64,000 nucleotides of DNA, taken from the NCBI GenBank assembly GCA_965232455.1, contig OZ246981.1, positions 4,092,001-4,156,000 of the forward strand. Reading direction: 5' to 3'. Positions 25,499 through 34,275 of the stretch are shown here, piece after piece. A model generated the notes under the pieces. That model ran no database searches and had not been told where the DNA came from. It saw only the letters and a program-made list of their open reading frames with translations. The stretch's first letter is position 1, and each line of letters opens with the position of its first letter. Origin of the DNA: JBFGFX01 sp965232455 (GTDB lineage Bacteria; Pseudomonadota; Gammaproteobacteria; Steroidobacterales; Woeseiaceae). The translations under genes were made by a program, and so were the position numbers.

Positions 25499-27658
25499 AT
25501 GGATTACGCCGCCACCATATTGTCCAAGTTGCCGGGCACCTCGGCCCGGCGGCACAAGGGGCTGCAACAGCTTCTCACCTCGCTCGAGGCCTATATGCCG
25601 CCCGAGCAGATCGAGCAGGTGGTGAAGGCGTATGAGGTCGGCGCCAAGGCTCACGACGGGCAAACGCGCCTAAGCGGCGAACCCTACATATCCCACCCGG
25701 TTGCGGTCGCGCAGATTCTCGCGGACATGCGCATGGACGGGCAGACGATAGCCGCCGCAATCCTGCACGACGTCGTCGAAGACACCGAAACCGATCTCGA
25801 TGATCTCGAATCGCTGTTTGGCAGCGAGGTCGCCTTGCTGGTCGACGGCGTCAGCAAGCTCGACCAGATCCAGTTCAACAGCCGGGCCGAAGCTCAGGCC
25901 GAGAGTTTTCGCAAAATGATGCTCGCGATGATCGAGGACATCCGGGTCATCATGGTCAAACTCGCGGACCGTCTGCACAACATGAAAACGCTGGACGCCA
26001 TGCCGCGCGCCAAACAGGCGCGCATCGCAACCGAGACTCTCGACATTTACGCGCCGATAGCCAACCGGCTCGGCATGAATCGCATGAAGGTCGAACTCGA
26101 AGATTTGGGGATGCGATATCTCTACCCCTTCCGTTACCGGGTTCTCGAAAAAAGTCTGCGCCGGCGCAAGGGCAGTCAACGCCAGATCGTCAAGGTCATT
26201 TCGGAGCAGATCGAAAAGGCGCTGCGGGAAGAGGCCATCGACGGTCAGGTCATCGGCCGTGAGAAGCGCCTGTTCAGCGTCTACAAAAAAATGGCGGAAA
26301 AGAAGCGTTTGCTGAGCGACGTCGCGGACGTTTACGGTTTTCGCATCATCGTGGACGACGTAAATACCTGCTACCGGGTGCTCGGCATCGTGCACGGCCT
26401 GTTCAAACCAATGCCCGGCCGGTTCAAAGATTATATCGCAATACCGCGCATCAACGGGTACCAGTCGCTGCACACGACCCTGTTCGGACCAAAAGGTTTG
26501 CCGCTGGAAGTCCAGATACGTACCGCCGAAATGAATCAGGTCGCAGAGTCGGGCGTAGCCGCTCACTGGCAGTACAAAGCGGAAGACAAATCCGCGGCGA
26601 CGCCGCAACGCCGCGCCCGCGAATGGCTCTCCCGGCTCGACGAGATTCAGAAATCGGGCAGCTCCGAGGAATTTCTCGAGAGCGTCAAAGTCGACCTGTT
26701 TCCGGACAAGATCTACGTATTCACGCCGAAGGGCGACATCATGCCTATGCCCAAGGGCGCAACGACGGTCGACTTCGCCTACGCGGTACACACCGACATC
26801 GGCAACCGCTGCGTCGCCGCAAAAATCAATCGGATCCTGGTGCCGCTGCGAACGGTTCTGCACAACAGTCAGACCGTCGAAATCGTCACCGCGCGCGGTG
26901 CAAAACCGAACCCGAACTGGGTGACCTTCGTAACCACCGCAAAAGCGCGTTCCGCCATCCGGCAGTACATGAAAACCATGCGCAGCAGCGAATCGGTCGA
27001 CCTGGGCAAGCGCCTGCTGGACCGCGCGCTGAAGGACATCAACTCGTCGCTGCGCAAGGTCGGCAAGGTGCGCATGCGTGCGGCGCTGGACGAGCTTGGC
27101 CTGAACAACACGACGGAACTCTTCGAGCAGGTCGGCCTGGGTGAACGGCTGGCGCCGTTGACCGCCCGCTTCCTGGTCGGCGCGATCGACATGGATGACG
27201 AAAACCCGACGGCGCCCAAACTGGTCATCGCCGGTACGGAGGGCATGGTCGTCAGTTACGCGAAGTGCTGTTACCCGATCCCCGGCGACGAGGTCATGGG
27301 TTATCTTAGCTCCGGTCGCGGTGTCGTGGTGCACAGAAACAACTGCGGCAACCTGAGTAATTTTCGCAAACACCCCGAAAAATGGCTGTCGGTCAGCTGG
27401 GAAGAAGAAATCGACCGCGAGTTTTCGAGCCAGATCCAGGTCGACACGGTCAACAAGACGGGCGTCCTCGCGGAAGTGGCCGCGACCATCGCCGATTCGG
27501 ACTCGAACATTGAGCAGGTGTCGGTGACTAACCGGCACGAGGACTGCACCGAGCTCACGTTTATCCTGACCGTCAAGGACCGCAAGCACCTGGCAATGAT
27601 CATGCGCAACGTGCGCAACATGCCGAACGTAATCCGCGTACAGCGCGACTGCGCTTGA
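25499..27658 (+). CDS. spoT: Bifunctional (p)ppGpp synthetase/hydrolase SpoT
   Basis: 719 aa. The HD hydrolase domain is intact: YISHP with H66 and ILHDVVEDTE with H90-D91. The synthetase domain carries PGRFKDYIAIPRINGYQS, whose RFKD motif is the bifunctional rather than the RelA-type form. A TGS domain (DKIYVFTPKGDIMPMPKGA), the CCYPIPGDEVMG zinc-finger-like region and a C-terminal ACT domain follow. It therefore should both make and degrade the alarmone. Order gmk-rpoZ-spoT is conserved. Confidence 0.95.
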   Translation: MDYAATILSKLPGTSARRHKGLQQLLTSLEAYMPPEQIEQVVKAYEVGAKAHDGQTRLSGEPYISHPVAVAQILADMRMDGQTIAAAILHDVVEDTETDLDDLESLFGSEVALLVDGVSKLDQIQFNSRAEAQAESFRKMMLAMIEDIRVIMVKLADRLHNMKTLDAMPRAKQARIATETLDIYAPIANRLGMNRMKVELEDLGMRYLYPFRYRVLEKSLRRRKGSQRQIVKVISEQIEKALREEAIDGQVIGREKRLFSVYKKMAEKKRLLSDVADVYGFRIIVDDVNTCYRVLGIVHGLFKPMPGRFKDYIAIPRINGYQSLHTTLFGPKGLPLEVQIRTAEMNQVAESGVAAHWQYKAEDKSAATPQRRAREWLSRLDEIQKSGSSEEFLESVKVDLFPDKIYVFTPKGDIMPMPKGATTVDFAYAVHTDIGNRCVAAKINRILVPLRTVLHNSQTVEIVTARGAKPNPNWVTFVTTAKARSAIRQYMKTMRSSESVDLGKRLLDRALKDINSSLRKVGKVRMRAALDELGLNNTTELFEQVGLGERLAPLTARFLVGAIDMDDENPTAPKLVIAGTEGMVVSYAKCCYPIPGDEVMGYLSSGRGVVVHRNNCGNLSNFRKHPEKWLSVSWEEEIDREFSSQIQVDTVNKTGVLAEVAATIADSDSNIEQVSVTNRHEDCTELTFILTVKDRKHLAMIMRNVRNMPNVIRVQRDCA

Positions 27659-27722
27659 CAATCGACGGCAAACCAAAGCCTGTCGGCAAATGAATCAGAC
27701 CACCCTGAATCGGGAGATCACG

Positions 27723-28115
27723 TTGTCCAAAAAAGCAATCCACAGCGATGACGCACCTGCGGCCATCGGCACTTACTCACAAGCCGTTCAACTACCCGCG
27801 AACTGCGGCAGTCTGGTGTTTCTTTCCGGTCAGATTCCGCTCGACCCGAAAACGATGGAAATCGTCGAGGGAGATTTCGAGGCCCGGGCACGGCGTGTAT
27901 TCGACAACCTGCAGGCGGTGGCTGCCGCCTCGGGCGGCAGCCTGGATCAGATCGTCAAGTTGACCGTTTATCTGACCGACCTCGATAACTTCGCCGCGGT
28001 CAACGCGGTCATGGCCGATTATTTCGCCGAGCCTTATCCGGCCCGCGCGGCGCTGGGGGTGGCTTCCCTGCCGAAAGGCGCGGACGTGGAGGCCGAAGCG
28101 GTGCTCGCCCTATAA
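27723..28115 (+). CDS. ridA: RidA family enamine/imine deaminase
   Basis: 130-aa RidA/YjgF protein that hydrolyses reactive enamines from PLP enzymes. Motifs are APAAIGTYSQAVQL, VFLSGQIPLDP, the Arg-bearing PYPARAALGVASLPKGADVEAEA and a C-terminal glutamate. An ATG at 27690 is in frame. A TTG at 27723 has GGGAG 6 nt upstream and restores the usual N-terminus (SKKAIHSDDAPAAIG), so it is chosen. It lies between spoT and recG. Confidence 0.92.
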   Translation: MSKKAIHSDDAPAAIGTYSQAVQLPANCGSLVFLSGQIPLDPKTMEIVEGDFEARARRVFDNLQAVAAASGGSLDQIVKLTVYLTDLDNFAAVNAVMADYFAEPYPARAALGVASLPKGADVEAEAVLAL

Positions 28116-28147
28116 GCCGGACAGGCGGCGGAGTCCGGGTAAAAGAC

Positions 28148-30235
28148 GTGCGGGTGGGAGACGAAAAACTCTCGGCTCCGCTCACGGCCCTGCGCGGGGT
28201 CGGCCCGGCGCTGGCCGCCAAGCTAGAGCGGCTGGCGGTTTACCGGGTCGAGGACCTGCTTTTTCTGCTGCCGCTGCGTTATGAAGACCGCACGCGACTG
28301 ACGCGCATCGGCGCGGCGCGGCCGGGCGACCGCTGCCTCCTCAGCGGCGAGGTCCTGCTTGCCGAGACGGTTTACCGGGGACGCCGCAGCCTGTTGGTGC
28401 GGATTGCGGACGGCTCGGGGCAGCTGACGCTTCGCTTTTTCCATTTCTCCCGCCAGCAACAGGCCCAGTTTCAGAACGGCGTGCGGATCAGCTGCTTCGG
28501 CGACGTGCGCATGGGTCCCGGCGGCATCGAGATGATCCACCCCGAATACCGCCTTCTGCGCCCGGACCAGGACCCGGTAACCAGCGACACGCTGACGCCG
28601 GTCTATTCCGTCACGGAAGGCGTTCAACAGGGCCGCTTGAGAAACCTGGTCGGTCAGGCGCTGCGCGTGATGCAGGCGTCGCCGCCGGAGGAGCTGCTGC
28701 CCGAGGACGTGCTGGCGACGCTGGCCATGCCGCCGCTTGCGGACGCGATTGCGTACCTGCACGAGCCGCCGCCCGATGCCGATCTCAGGCAGCTCGAGGA
28801 CGGCACGCATCCCTGCCAACAACGCCTGTCTTTCGAGGAGCTGCTCGCCCACTATCTGAGCCTCAGGAATCTGCGCCGGCTCGCAAGCCGCGAACCGGCG
28901 CCGGCGCTTCGCGCGGGCGATTCGCTGGTGGCGGACTTCGTCGATCGCCTGCCGTACCGGCTGACCGCGGCGCAGCAGCGCGTATCCGCCGAAATCGCCC
29001 AAGACCTGCGTCACGACCACCCCATGATGCGATTGATCCAGGGTGACGTCGGCTCCGGGAAAACGGTTGTCGCCGCAATCGCCGCTCTGCGCGCCGTTGC
29101 GTCCGGCAAACAGGCCGCCGTGATGGCCCCGACCGAACTACTGGCCGAGCAGCACTGGCAAAACTTCTCCGAGTGGTTTCGCGATCTGGACGTCTCACTG
29201 GCCTGGCTCTCCGGCAGCCAGCGGCAGAGAGACCGCAAGGCGTCGCTGGCCGCGATTGCCGATGGCAGCGCGGCCATCGTCATCGGAACTCACGCACTGT
29301 TCCAGGAGGGCGTCACGTTTCGTCGGCTGGCGTTGATCATTATCGACGAACAACACCGTTTCGGCGTGCATCAGCGACTGGCCTTGAGAGACAAGGGCGT
29401 AGGCAGCGAAGGACACCCCCACCAGCTGGTCATGACGGCTACGCCGATACCGCGCACGCTGGCGATGGCCGCTTACGCCGACCTCGATACCTCGATCATC
29501 GACGAGCTGCCGCCCGGCCGCCAGCCCGTGAAGACGGTCGTGATATCGGACAGCCGGCGGGACGACGTCGTCAACCGCGTGGAGAGCGCCTGCGCGGGCG
29601 GCCAGCAGGCGTATTGGGTCTGCCCGCTGATCGAAGAATCGGACGTTTTCGATTTTGACGCGGCCATTGCCCGTCACGAATCCTTGCAGCACGCGTTGCC
29701 GAACCAGAACGTTGGCCTGGTGCACGGCCGCATGAAACCCGCCGCCAAGGACGAGGTGATGCGTGCGTTCAAGAACGGCGCCATCGACGTACTGGTCGCA
29801 ACCACGGTCATCGAGGTCGGCGTCGACGTGCCGAATGCAAGCCTGATGATCATCGAAAACGCCGAACGCATGGGTCTGTCACAGCTGCACCAGCTGCGCG
29901 GACGGGTAGGTCGCGGCTCGGAACGAAGTCACTGCGTATTGCTGTATCGCTCTCCGCTGGGACAGCTGGCAAAAAGCCGGCTTGCGGTTTTGCGCGACAG
30001 CAACGACGGCTTCTACGTCGCACAGCGCGACCTCGAGCTGCGCGGCCCGGGCGAGCTGCTCGGCACGCGGCAGACCGGACTTCCGCAGTATCGAATCGCC
30101 GATCTCGTCCGCGACGGCAGCTTGATGCCGAAGATCCAGCAAGTCGCAAACGCATTGCAGAGCGACGATTCCGATCGCGAGTCCCGTATCGTGCGACGAT
30201 GGCTGGGCGGCGCCCAGCGTTACGGCAAGGTTTGA
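28148..30235 (+). CDS. recG: ATP-dependent DNA helicase RecG
   Basis: Branch-migrating helicase for stalled forks and recombination intermediates, 695 aa. The N-terminal wedge/OB domain starts with LRGVGPALAAKLERL. The helicase core has GDVGSGKT at about residues 299-306, the DEQH box in IIIDEQHRFG, and motif VI region QLRGRVGRGSERS. The C-terminal TRG region includes GPGELLGTRQTG. The start is GTG at 28148 or 28154. It is 32 nt after ridA. Confidence 0.95.
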   Translation: MRVGDEKLSAPLTALRGVGPALAAKLERLAVYRVEDLLFLLPLRYEDRTRLTRIGAARPGDRCLLSGEVLLAETVYRGRRSLLVRIADGSGQLTLRFFHFSRQQQAQFQNGVRISCFGDVRMGPGGIEMIHPEYRLLRPDQDPVTSDTLTPVYSVTEGVQQGRLRNLVGQALRVMQASPPEELLPEDVLATLAMPPLADAIAYLHEPPPDADLRQLEDGTHPCQQRLSFEELLAHYLSLRNLRRLASREPAPALRAGDSLVADFVDRLPYRLTAAQQRVSAEIAQDLRHDHPMMRLIQGDVGSGKTVVAAIAALRAVASGKQAAVMAPTELLAEQHWQNFSEWFRDLDVSLAWLSGSQRQRDRKASLAAIADGSAAIVIGTHALFQEGVTFRRLALIIIDEQHRFGVHQRLALRDKGVGSEGHPHQLVMTATPIPRTLAMAAYADLDTSIIDELPPGRQPVKTVVISDSRRDDVVNRVESACAGGQQAYWVCPLIEESDVFDFDAAIARHESLQHALPNQNVGLVHGRMKPAAKDEVMRAFKNGAIDVLVATTVIEVGVDVPNASLMIIENAERMGLSQLHQLRGRVGRGSERSHCVLLYRSPLGQLAKSRLAVLRDSNDGFYVAQRDLELRGPGELLGTRQTGLPQYRIADLVRDGSLMPKIQQVANALQSDDSDRESRIVRRWLGGAQRYGKV

Positions 30236-30340
30236 GCGCCCGATCAGGCGTCTGCGTCCGCGCCCCGTATTCACGAGATGATTTAGGGAATCCGAATCTG
30301 GTACTTTGTGCGCCATAAGAGAAACCGACAACAGACCGCC

Positions 30341-31258
30341 ATGGGTAATCAAGTCGCACAAGGACCCCTGCTTCCCGGCCTCATCAATCAGGCGCGCCAC
30401 TATGCGCGGTTGATGCGGCTCGACAAGCCTATTGGCATCTGGCTGTTACTCTGGCCGACGCTGTGGGCGCTTTGGCTCGCCGGCGACGGTCGCCCGGACG
30501 CCGGCCTGTTTGCGGTGTTCATGTTCGGCGTCATCGTGATGCGGTCCGCCGGCTGCGTGCTCAACGACTTTGCGGATCGCAAGATCGACCCCTACGTGGA
30601 ACGCACCCGGCAGCGGCCCATCGCGTCCGGCGCCGTCGCGCCGGTGGAAGCGCTGATGCTTTTTGTGGCGCTCTCCCTGATCGCCGTTGGTCTCGCCACC
30701 ATGCTCAACCGCCCCGCCCAGCTGCTTGCGGTCGTGGCGGCTGTGCTGACGCTGATTTATCCGTTCATCAAGCGCTTCGTTTCGATTCCGCAGTTTTTCC
30801 TCGGCGCCGCTTTCGGTTGGGCCGTGCCGATGGCGTTTGCCGCGCAAACGGGTCAACCCTCACAGCTCGCCTGGCTGGTCTTCGGCGTCGCGCTGATTTG
30901 GGCGGTCATCTACGACACGTTCTACGCGATGGTCGATCGGGAGGACGACCAGCGCATCGGCGTCAGGTCGACGGCGATTCTGTTCGGCGATCTCGACCTG
31001 TTCGTTATCGGCGGCCTGCAGATACTGATGCTGATCGGCCTCGTCTTTGTCGGCAACATGGCGGAACTCGGTTTCTGGTATTACGCCGCGGTCGCCGTGT
31101 CCGCGCTGTTGATGGCGTATCATCAGTGGCTCGCCCGTGACCGTCGCCCGGACGGCTGTTTCGCGGCGTTTTTACACAATCACTACATCGGAATGGTGGT
31201 GTTCATCGGCATCGTGCTGCACTACACGTTCAGCACACCCGTCGCCGCCCCGTTGTAA
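30341..31258 (+). CDS. ubiA: 4-hydroxybenzoate polyprenyltransferase (ubiquinone synthesis)
   Basis: Integral membrane prenyltransferase, 305 aa from the ATG at 30341, with about eight predicted helices. The two Asp-rich motifs are NDFADRKIDPYVERT and YDTFYAMVDREDD, which bind the Mg-diphosphate of the polyprenyl donor. It attaches the side chain to 4-hydroxybenzoate. Ubiquinone feeds the respiratory chain that ends at the cytochrome oxidase encoded a few kilobases away. No ubiC lies next to it. Confidence 0.95.
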   Translation: MGNQVAQGPLLPGLINQARHYARLMRLDKPIGIWLLLWPTLWALWLAGDGRPDAGLFAVFMFGVIVMRSAGCVLNDFADRKIDPYVERTRQRPIASGAVAPVEALMLFVALSLIAVGLATMLNRPAQLLAVVAAVLTLIYPFIKRFVSIPQFFLGAAFGWAVPMAFAAQTGQPSQLAWLVFGVALIWAVIYDTFYAMVDREDDQRIGVRSTAILFGDLDLFVIGGLQILMLIGLVFVGNMAELGFWYYAAVAVSALLMAYHQWLARDRRPDGCFAAFLHNHYIGMVVFIGIVLHYTFSTPVAAPL

Positions 31259-31278
31259 GCGCTCGTCCTGACGCGCGC

Positions 31279-31995
31279 CTACGGCGTCGATGCGCGAGCA
31301 ATGGTCAGCACGCTGACCTTCTCGACGCCAGCGTCGAGCAGTGTCACCGTGAGTTCACGGCAGGTCTCACCAGTCGTCATCACGTCATCCACAATGAGTG
31401 CGTGACGGCAACGCGGTGGTTGCAAGACCCGAAAAGCGCCCTTGATGTTGTTCCGCCGCTCGGCGGCGGTCAAGCCCGACTGCGGCGGCGTGCGGCGCAC
31501 GCGCCGCACGCAGGAGCGAACCGGCAGCCCGGTGGCGCGGCGCAGGTGCCGAGCCAGCTCCTGCGCCTGGTTAAAGCCGCGCAGCGCATTTCGCCAACGG
31601 TTCAGAGGTACTGGAATCATCGCGTCGAACCGGTTTTGGCGTTCGCGCAACCAGGGCAGTGCAAACGCGGCAAGCATCGCCGCAAGATCGAGCCTGCGGC
31701 CAAATTTGAAGGCCTTGATGACGGCGCTGACCGGATAGGCGTAGTGCAGTGGCGCGAAGGCGACCTCGTAGGGCGGCGCCTGCTGCTGACAGGCGCCGCA
31801 GCAGACGCCCGGCGCGTTATCGGTCGCCAGCGGCGTCCCGCAGCGCCGACAAACCTGCGTGAGCCACGGCAGCTCCGCGTAACAGCCCGGGCAGATCGTG
31901 CGCGCCGGCGTAGCGGCCCCACACAGGCCACAACGGCGGGGCAACAGAAATTCACCGATTTTCTCACCGAGAGTTTCGAGACCGCGGTACCGCAT
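31279..31995 (-). CDS. comF: ComF family protein (phosphoribosyltransferase fold)
   Basis: 238 aa from the ATG at 31995. The N-terminal zinc-finger-like region has CGLCG, CPGC and CRRCG pairs. The C-terminal PRTase-fold domain contains the motif LIVDDVMTTGETCRE. ComF proteins support DNA uptake in competent bacteria and are linked to biotin genes by position in gammaproteobacteria. The frame stays open upstream, antisense to bioC, and is not used. Natural transformation would also need the type IV pilus encoded earlier in the window. Confidence 0.88.
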   Translation of the reverse strand: MRYRGLETLGEKIGEFLLPRRCGLCGAATPARTICPGCYAELPWLTQVCRRCGTPLATDNAPGVCCGACQQQAPPYEVAFAPLHYAYPVSAVIKAFKFGRRLDLAAMLAAFALPWLRERQNRFDAMIPVPLNRWRNALRGFNQAQELARHLRRATGLPVRSCVRRVRRTPPQSGLTAAERRNNIKGAFRVLQPPRCRHALIVDDVMTTGETCRELTVTLLDAGVEKVSVLTIARASTP

Positions 31996-32100
31996 TCCTC
32001 CTATCTTGACGGCGGCGACTCCGGCGAACGAGCGCAAAAACTGCGTTGACGACCGGTTTTTGGTCGCCGCCCGCGGCGATTGATCATATCCTTCGTTTCC

Positions 32101-32991
32101 ATGACCGGGACCGCTGACGTCAACAAACACCGCGAGTTGAGCGACTCTCTGCGCAGCACCGACGTTCGCCGGCAATTCGACCGCGCCGCCGGAAACTTCG
32201 CGAACGTCGATTTTGTTCACCGACATTGTTTCACGGGCCTGCTCGAACGCCTGCAACCGATGCAACTCGAAACGAAACGCATACTGGATCTCGGCTGCGC
32301 CACCGGCCGCGGCAGCCGACAGCTCGCCAAACGGTTTCGGCGCGCGCAGATAAGCAGCCTCGATCTGTCCGGCGCGATGCTCAAAGCGGCCAGGGCGAAT
32401 CGCTCGCGCTTCGCCCGCATCGTCGAGGTGCAGGCCGACGCCGCCGCACTGCCGTTCGTGACCGGCGCTTTCGACCTGGTTGTCGCCAACTTATTGCTGC
32501 CCTGGGTCGGCGACCCGCAGCCTACCTTCGCGGGAATCGCCCGCGTCCTGCGCGAGGGCGGCCTGTTTACGTTTGCGACGCTCGGGCCGGACAGCCTGGC
32601 CGAACTCCGCGAAGCCTGGCGAAGACAGGACTCGTTTGCACACGTCAATCCGTTCATCGACATGCACGACGTCGGCGACGCCCTCGTGCGAGCGGGGCTG
32701 CGCGATCCGGTCCTCGACGTCGACCGGCTCTCGATTACCTATCCGGACACGGCATCGCTGTTTCGGGACCTGACCGCAAGCGGCGCCCGGAATGCGCTGC
32801 GCGGCCGGCAGAGCACGCTGACCGGCAAAAAGCGCCTTGCCGAGGTACGCGCCGAACTCGAGGGCGACGCGGGCGGGCCGTTGACGGTCGATCTCGAGCT
32901 GGTTTTCGGTCATGCCTGGGGCGGGGGGCCGCCGCGCAATCCGGGTGAATACGTATTGCCGGCGAGCGCCATAGGACGAATCAGGCGCTAG
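32101..32991 (+). CDS. bioC: Malonyl-ACP O-methyltransferase BioC
   Basis: SAM-dependent methyltransferase of 296 aa that starts pimeloyl precursor synthesis for biotin. The SAM-binding motif is LDLGCATGRGSRQLA, and the post-motif VVANLLLPWVGDPQ plus the tail DLELVFGHAWGGG are typical of BioC. The start is the ATG at 32101. It diverges from comF with a 105-nt gap. The usual bioB/F/H/D partners are not adjacent. Confidence 0.87.
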   Translation: MTGTADVNKHRELSDSLRSTDVRRQFDRAAGNFANVDFVHRHCFTGLLERLQPMQLETKRILDLGCATGRGSRQLAKRFRRAQISSLDLSGAMLKAARANRSRFARIVEVQADAAALPFVTGAFDLVVANLLLPWVGDPQPTFAGIARVLREGGLFTFATLGPDSLAELREAWRRQDSFAHVNPFIDMHDVGDALVRAGLRDPVLDVDRLSITYPDTASLFRDLTASGARNALRGRQSTLTGKKRLAEVRAELEGDAGGPLTVDLELVFGHAWGGGPPRNPGEYVLPASAIGRIRR

Positions 32992-33410
32992 CGCCCGCCG
33001 CCACCTTGCGAGTATCGGACCCCGGTCCGAAATTGTTACAAATGGTATTGAGGTGCCTTTGCTAAGCTATTGATACAAATGCGAATTATTTACGATGTCG
33101 CAGCGCAACACGTTGCAAGCGCGGCGCCGTTTCAGTAGACTTCATTCGCGTTCCAATCGGCAAGTTCCGCATGGACGTTTAGCAAATGACCCGGCCGGCC
33201 GACCATGTTCGGTGGCTGCCGTCACCGGGTTCAGCGCTCAACGCAAAGCCACCCTAGTACGTAACGTGGACTCCGTTTCGACTCGGCGTCCAAGTCGGCT
33301 GCGCGACGCTATTCGCTGGACATCTCGCGGTTCGGTTTTGCCCCTGGAACGCGGGTTTTTATCGACGCTAGGAAGCGTGGGCCTCATCGTGCCCACCGGG
33401 TGAAACATCA
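32992..33410. other. Leader/promoter region of the cytochrome oxidase operon
   Basis: A 419-nt gap between bioC and coxB. Its start is AT-rich around 33030-33095 and holds a direct repeat. A 102-codon frame at 33095-33403 is Arg/Ser-rich and resembles no protein, so I regard it as non-coding leader. No strong ribosome binding site precedes coxB. Confidence 0.55.
33032..33081. repeat. Direct repeat upstream of coxB
   Basis: ATTGTTACAAATG (33032-33044) and ATTGATACAAATG (33069-33081) match at 12 of 13 bases and start 37 nt apart. They sit in the AT-rich start of the cox operon leader and may be paired protein-binding sites or overlap the promoter. Confidence 0.45.
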
Positions 33411-34223
33411 ATGTTACGAAAACTGTGTCTGGGTGCTGTTGGTCTCTTGTTCGCCGCCAGTGCCGCCGCCGATTGGGCGCTCAACATGCCCAAGGGCGTC
33501 ACCGACCTCAGTCAGGAAACCTATCGCCTGCATATGATGGTTTTTTGGTGGTGCGTTGCCATCGGGGCGGTCGTCTTCGGCGCGATGATTTATTCGCTGA
33601 TCAAACATCGAAAATCCAAAGGCGTCGATCCGGCAAAATTTTCTCACAGCATGAAAGCCGAGGTGATCTGGACGACGATACCCATCGTAATCCTGCTCGT
33701 GATGGCCGTGCCGGCCGCCGAAACCCTGATAAAGCTGGAAGACACCCGCGACCCGGACATGACCATCGTGGCAACCGGTTACCAGTGGAAGTGGCATTAC
33801 CGCTATCAGGGCGAGGACGTGGAGTTCTTCAGTTCGCTCGACCGCGAGAGCGCAAACGCCCGGCGCAGGGGTTCCGACATCGATCCGTTCTCGGTCGAAA
33901 ACTACCTCCTGGAAGTGGACAGGCCGCTGGTCGTGCCGCGCGGGCAGAAAATCCGTTTGCTCGTGACCTCTAACGACGTCGTGCATTCCTGGTGGGTGCC
34001 GGAGCTCGCCATCAAAAAGGACGCCGTGCCGGGCTTCATGAACGAAACCTGGTTCCGCGCCAACGAATCAGGCACCTACCGCGGCCAATGCGCCGAACTC
34101 TGCGGCATGGACCACGGCTTCATGCCGATTGTGGTGGAAGTGGTCGAGCCCAGTGAATACACCGCCTGGCTCGATGGATTGAAAGACGACGGCACCCGCG
34201 TGGCGCAGACCGACAGCAACTGA
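33411..34223 (+). CDS. coxB: Cytochrome c oxidase subunit II
   Basis: 270 aa. A signal peptide ends near residue 21, followed by two membrane helices (about 40-62 and 83-103). The periplasmic CuA domain has the ligands in VVHSWWVPEL and CAELCGMDHGFM (two Cys, two His, Met, Glu). It receives electrons from cytochrome c. No C-terminal cytochrome c domain is fused, so this is the aa3 rather than caa3 form. First gene of the operon. Confidence 0.95.
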   Translation: MLRKLCLGAVGLLFAASAAADWALNMPKGVTDLSQETYRLHMMVFWWCVAIGAVVFGAMIYSLIKHRKSKGVDPAKFSHSMKAEVIWTTIPIVILLVMAVPAAETLIKLEDTRDPDMTIVATGYQWKWHYRYQGEDVEFFSSLDRESANARRRGSDIDPFSVENYLLEVDRPLVVPRGQKIRLLVTSNDVVHSWWVPELAIKKDAVPGFMNETWFRANESGTYRGQCAELCGMDHGFMPIVVEVVEPSEYTAWLDGLKDDGTRVAQTDSN

Positions 34224-34275
34224 CGCGCCCGCTACACGAGCGCGCAGAGAAAGCAGGATTACGGAGAGATAGAAG

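Noticed and set aside
25670..27676. 668-codon open frame antisense to spoT
   Set aside because: It is a frame shadow of the GC-rich spoT codons; its translation shows no family motif while the opposite strand is a complete SpoT.
33095..33403. 102-codon frame just before coxB
   Set aside because: Arg/Ser-rich with no recognisable fold or ribosome binding site; more likely untranslated leader.
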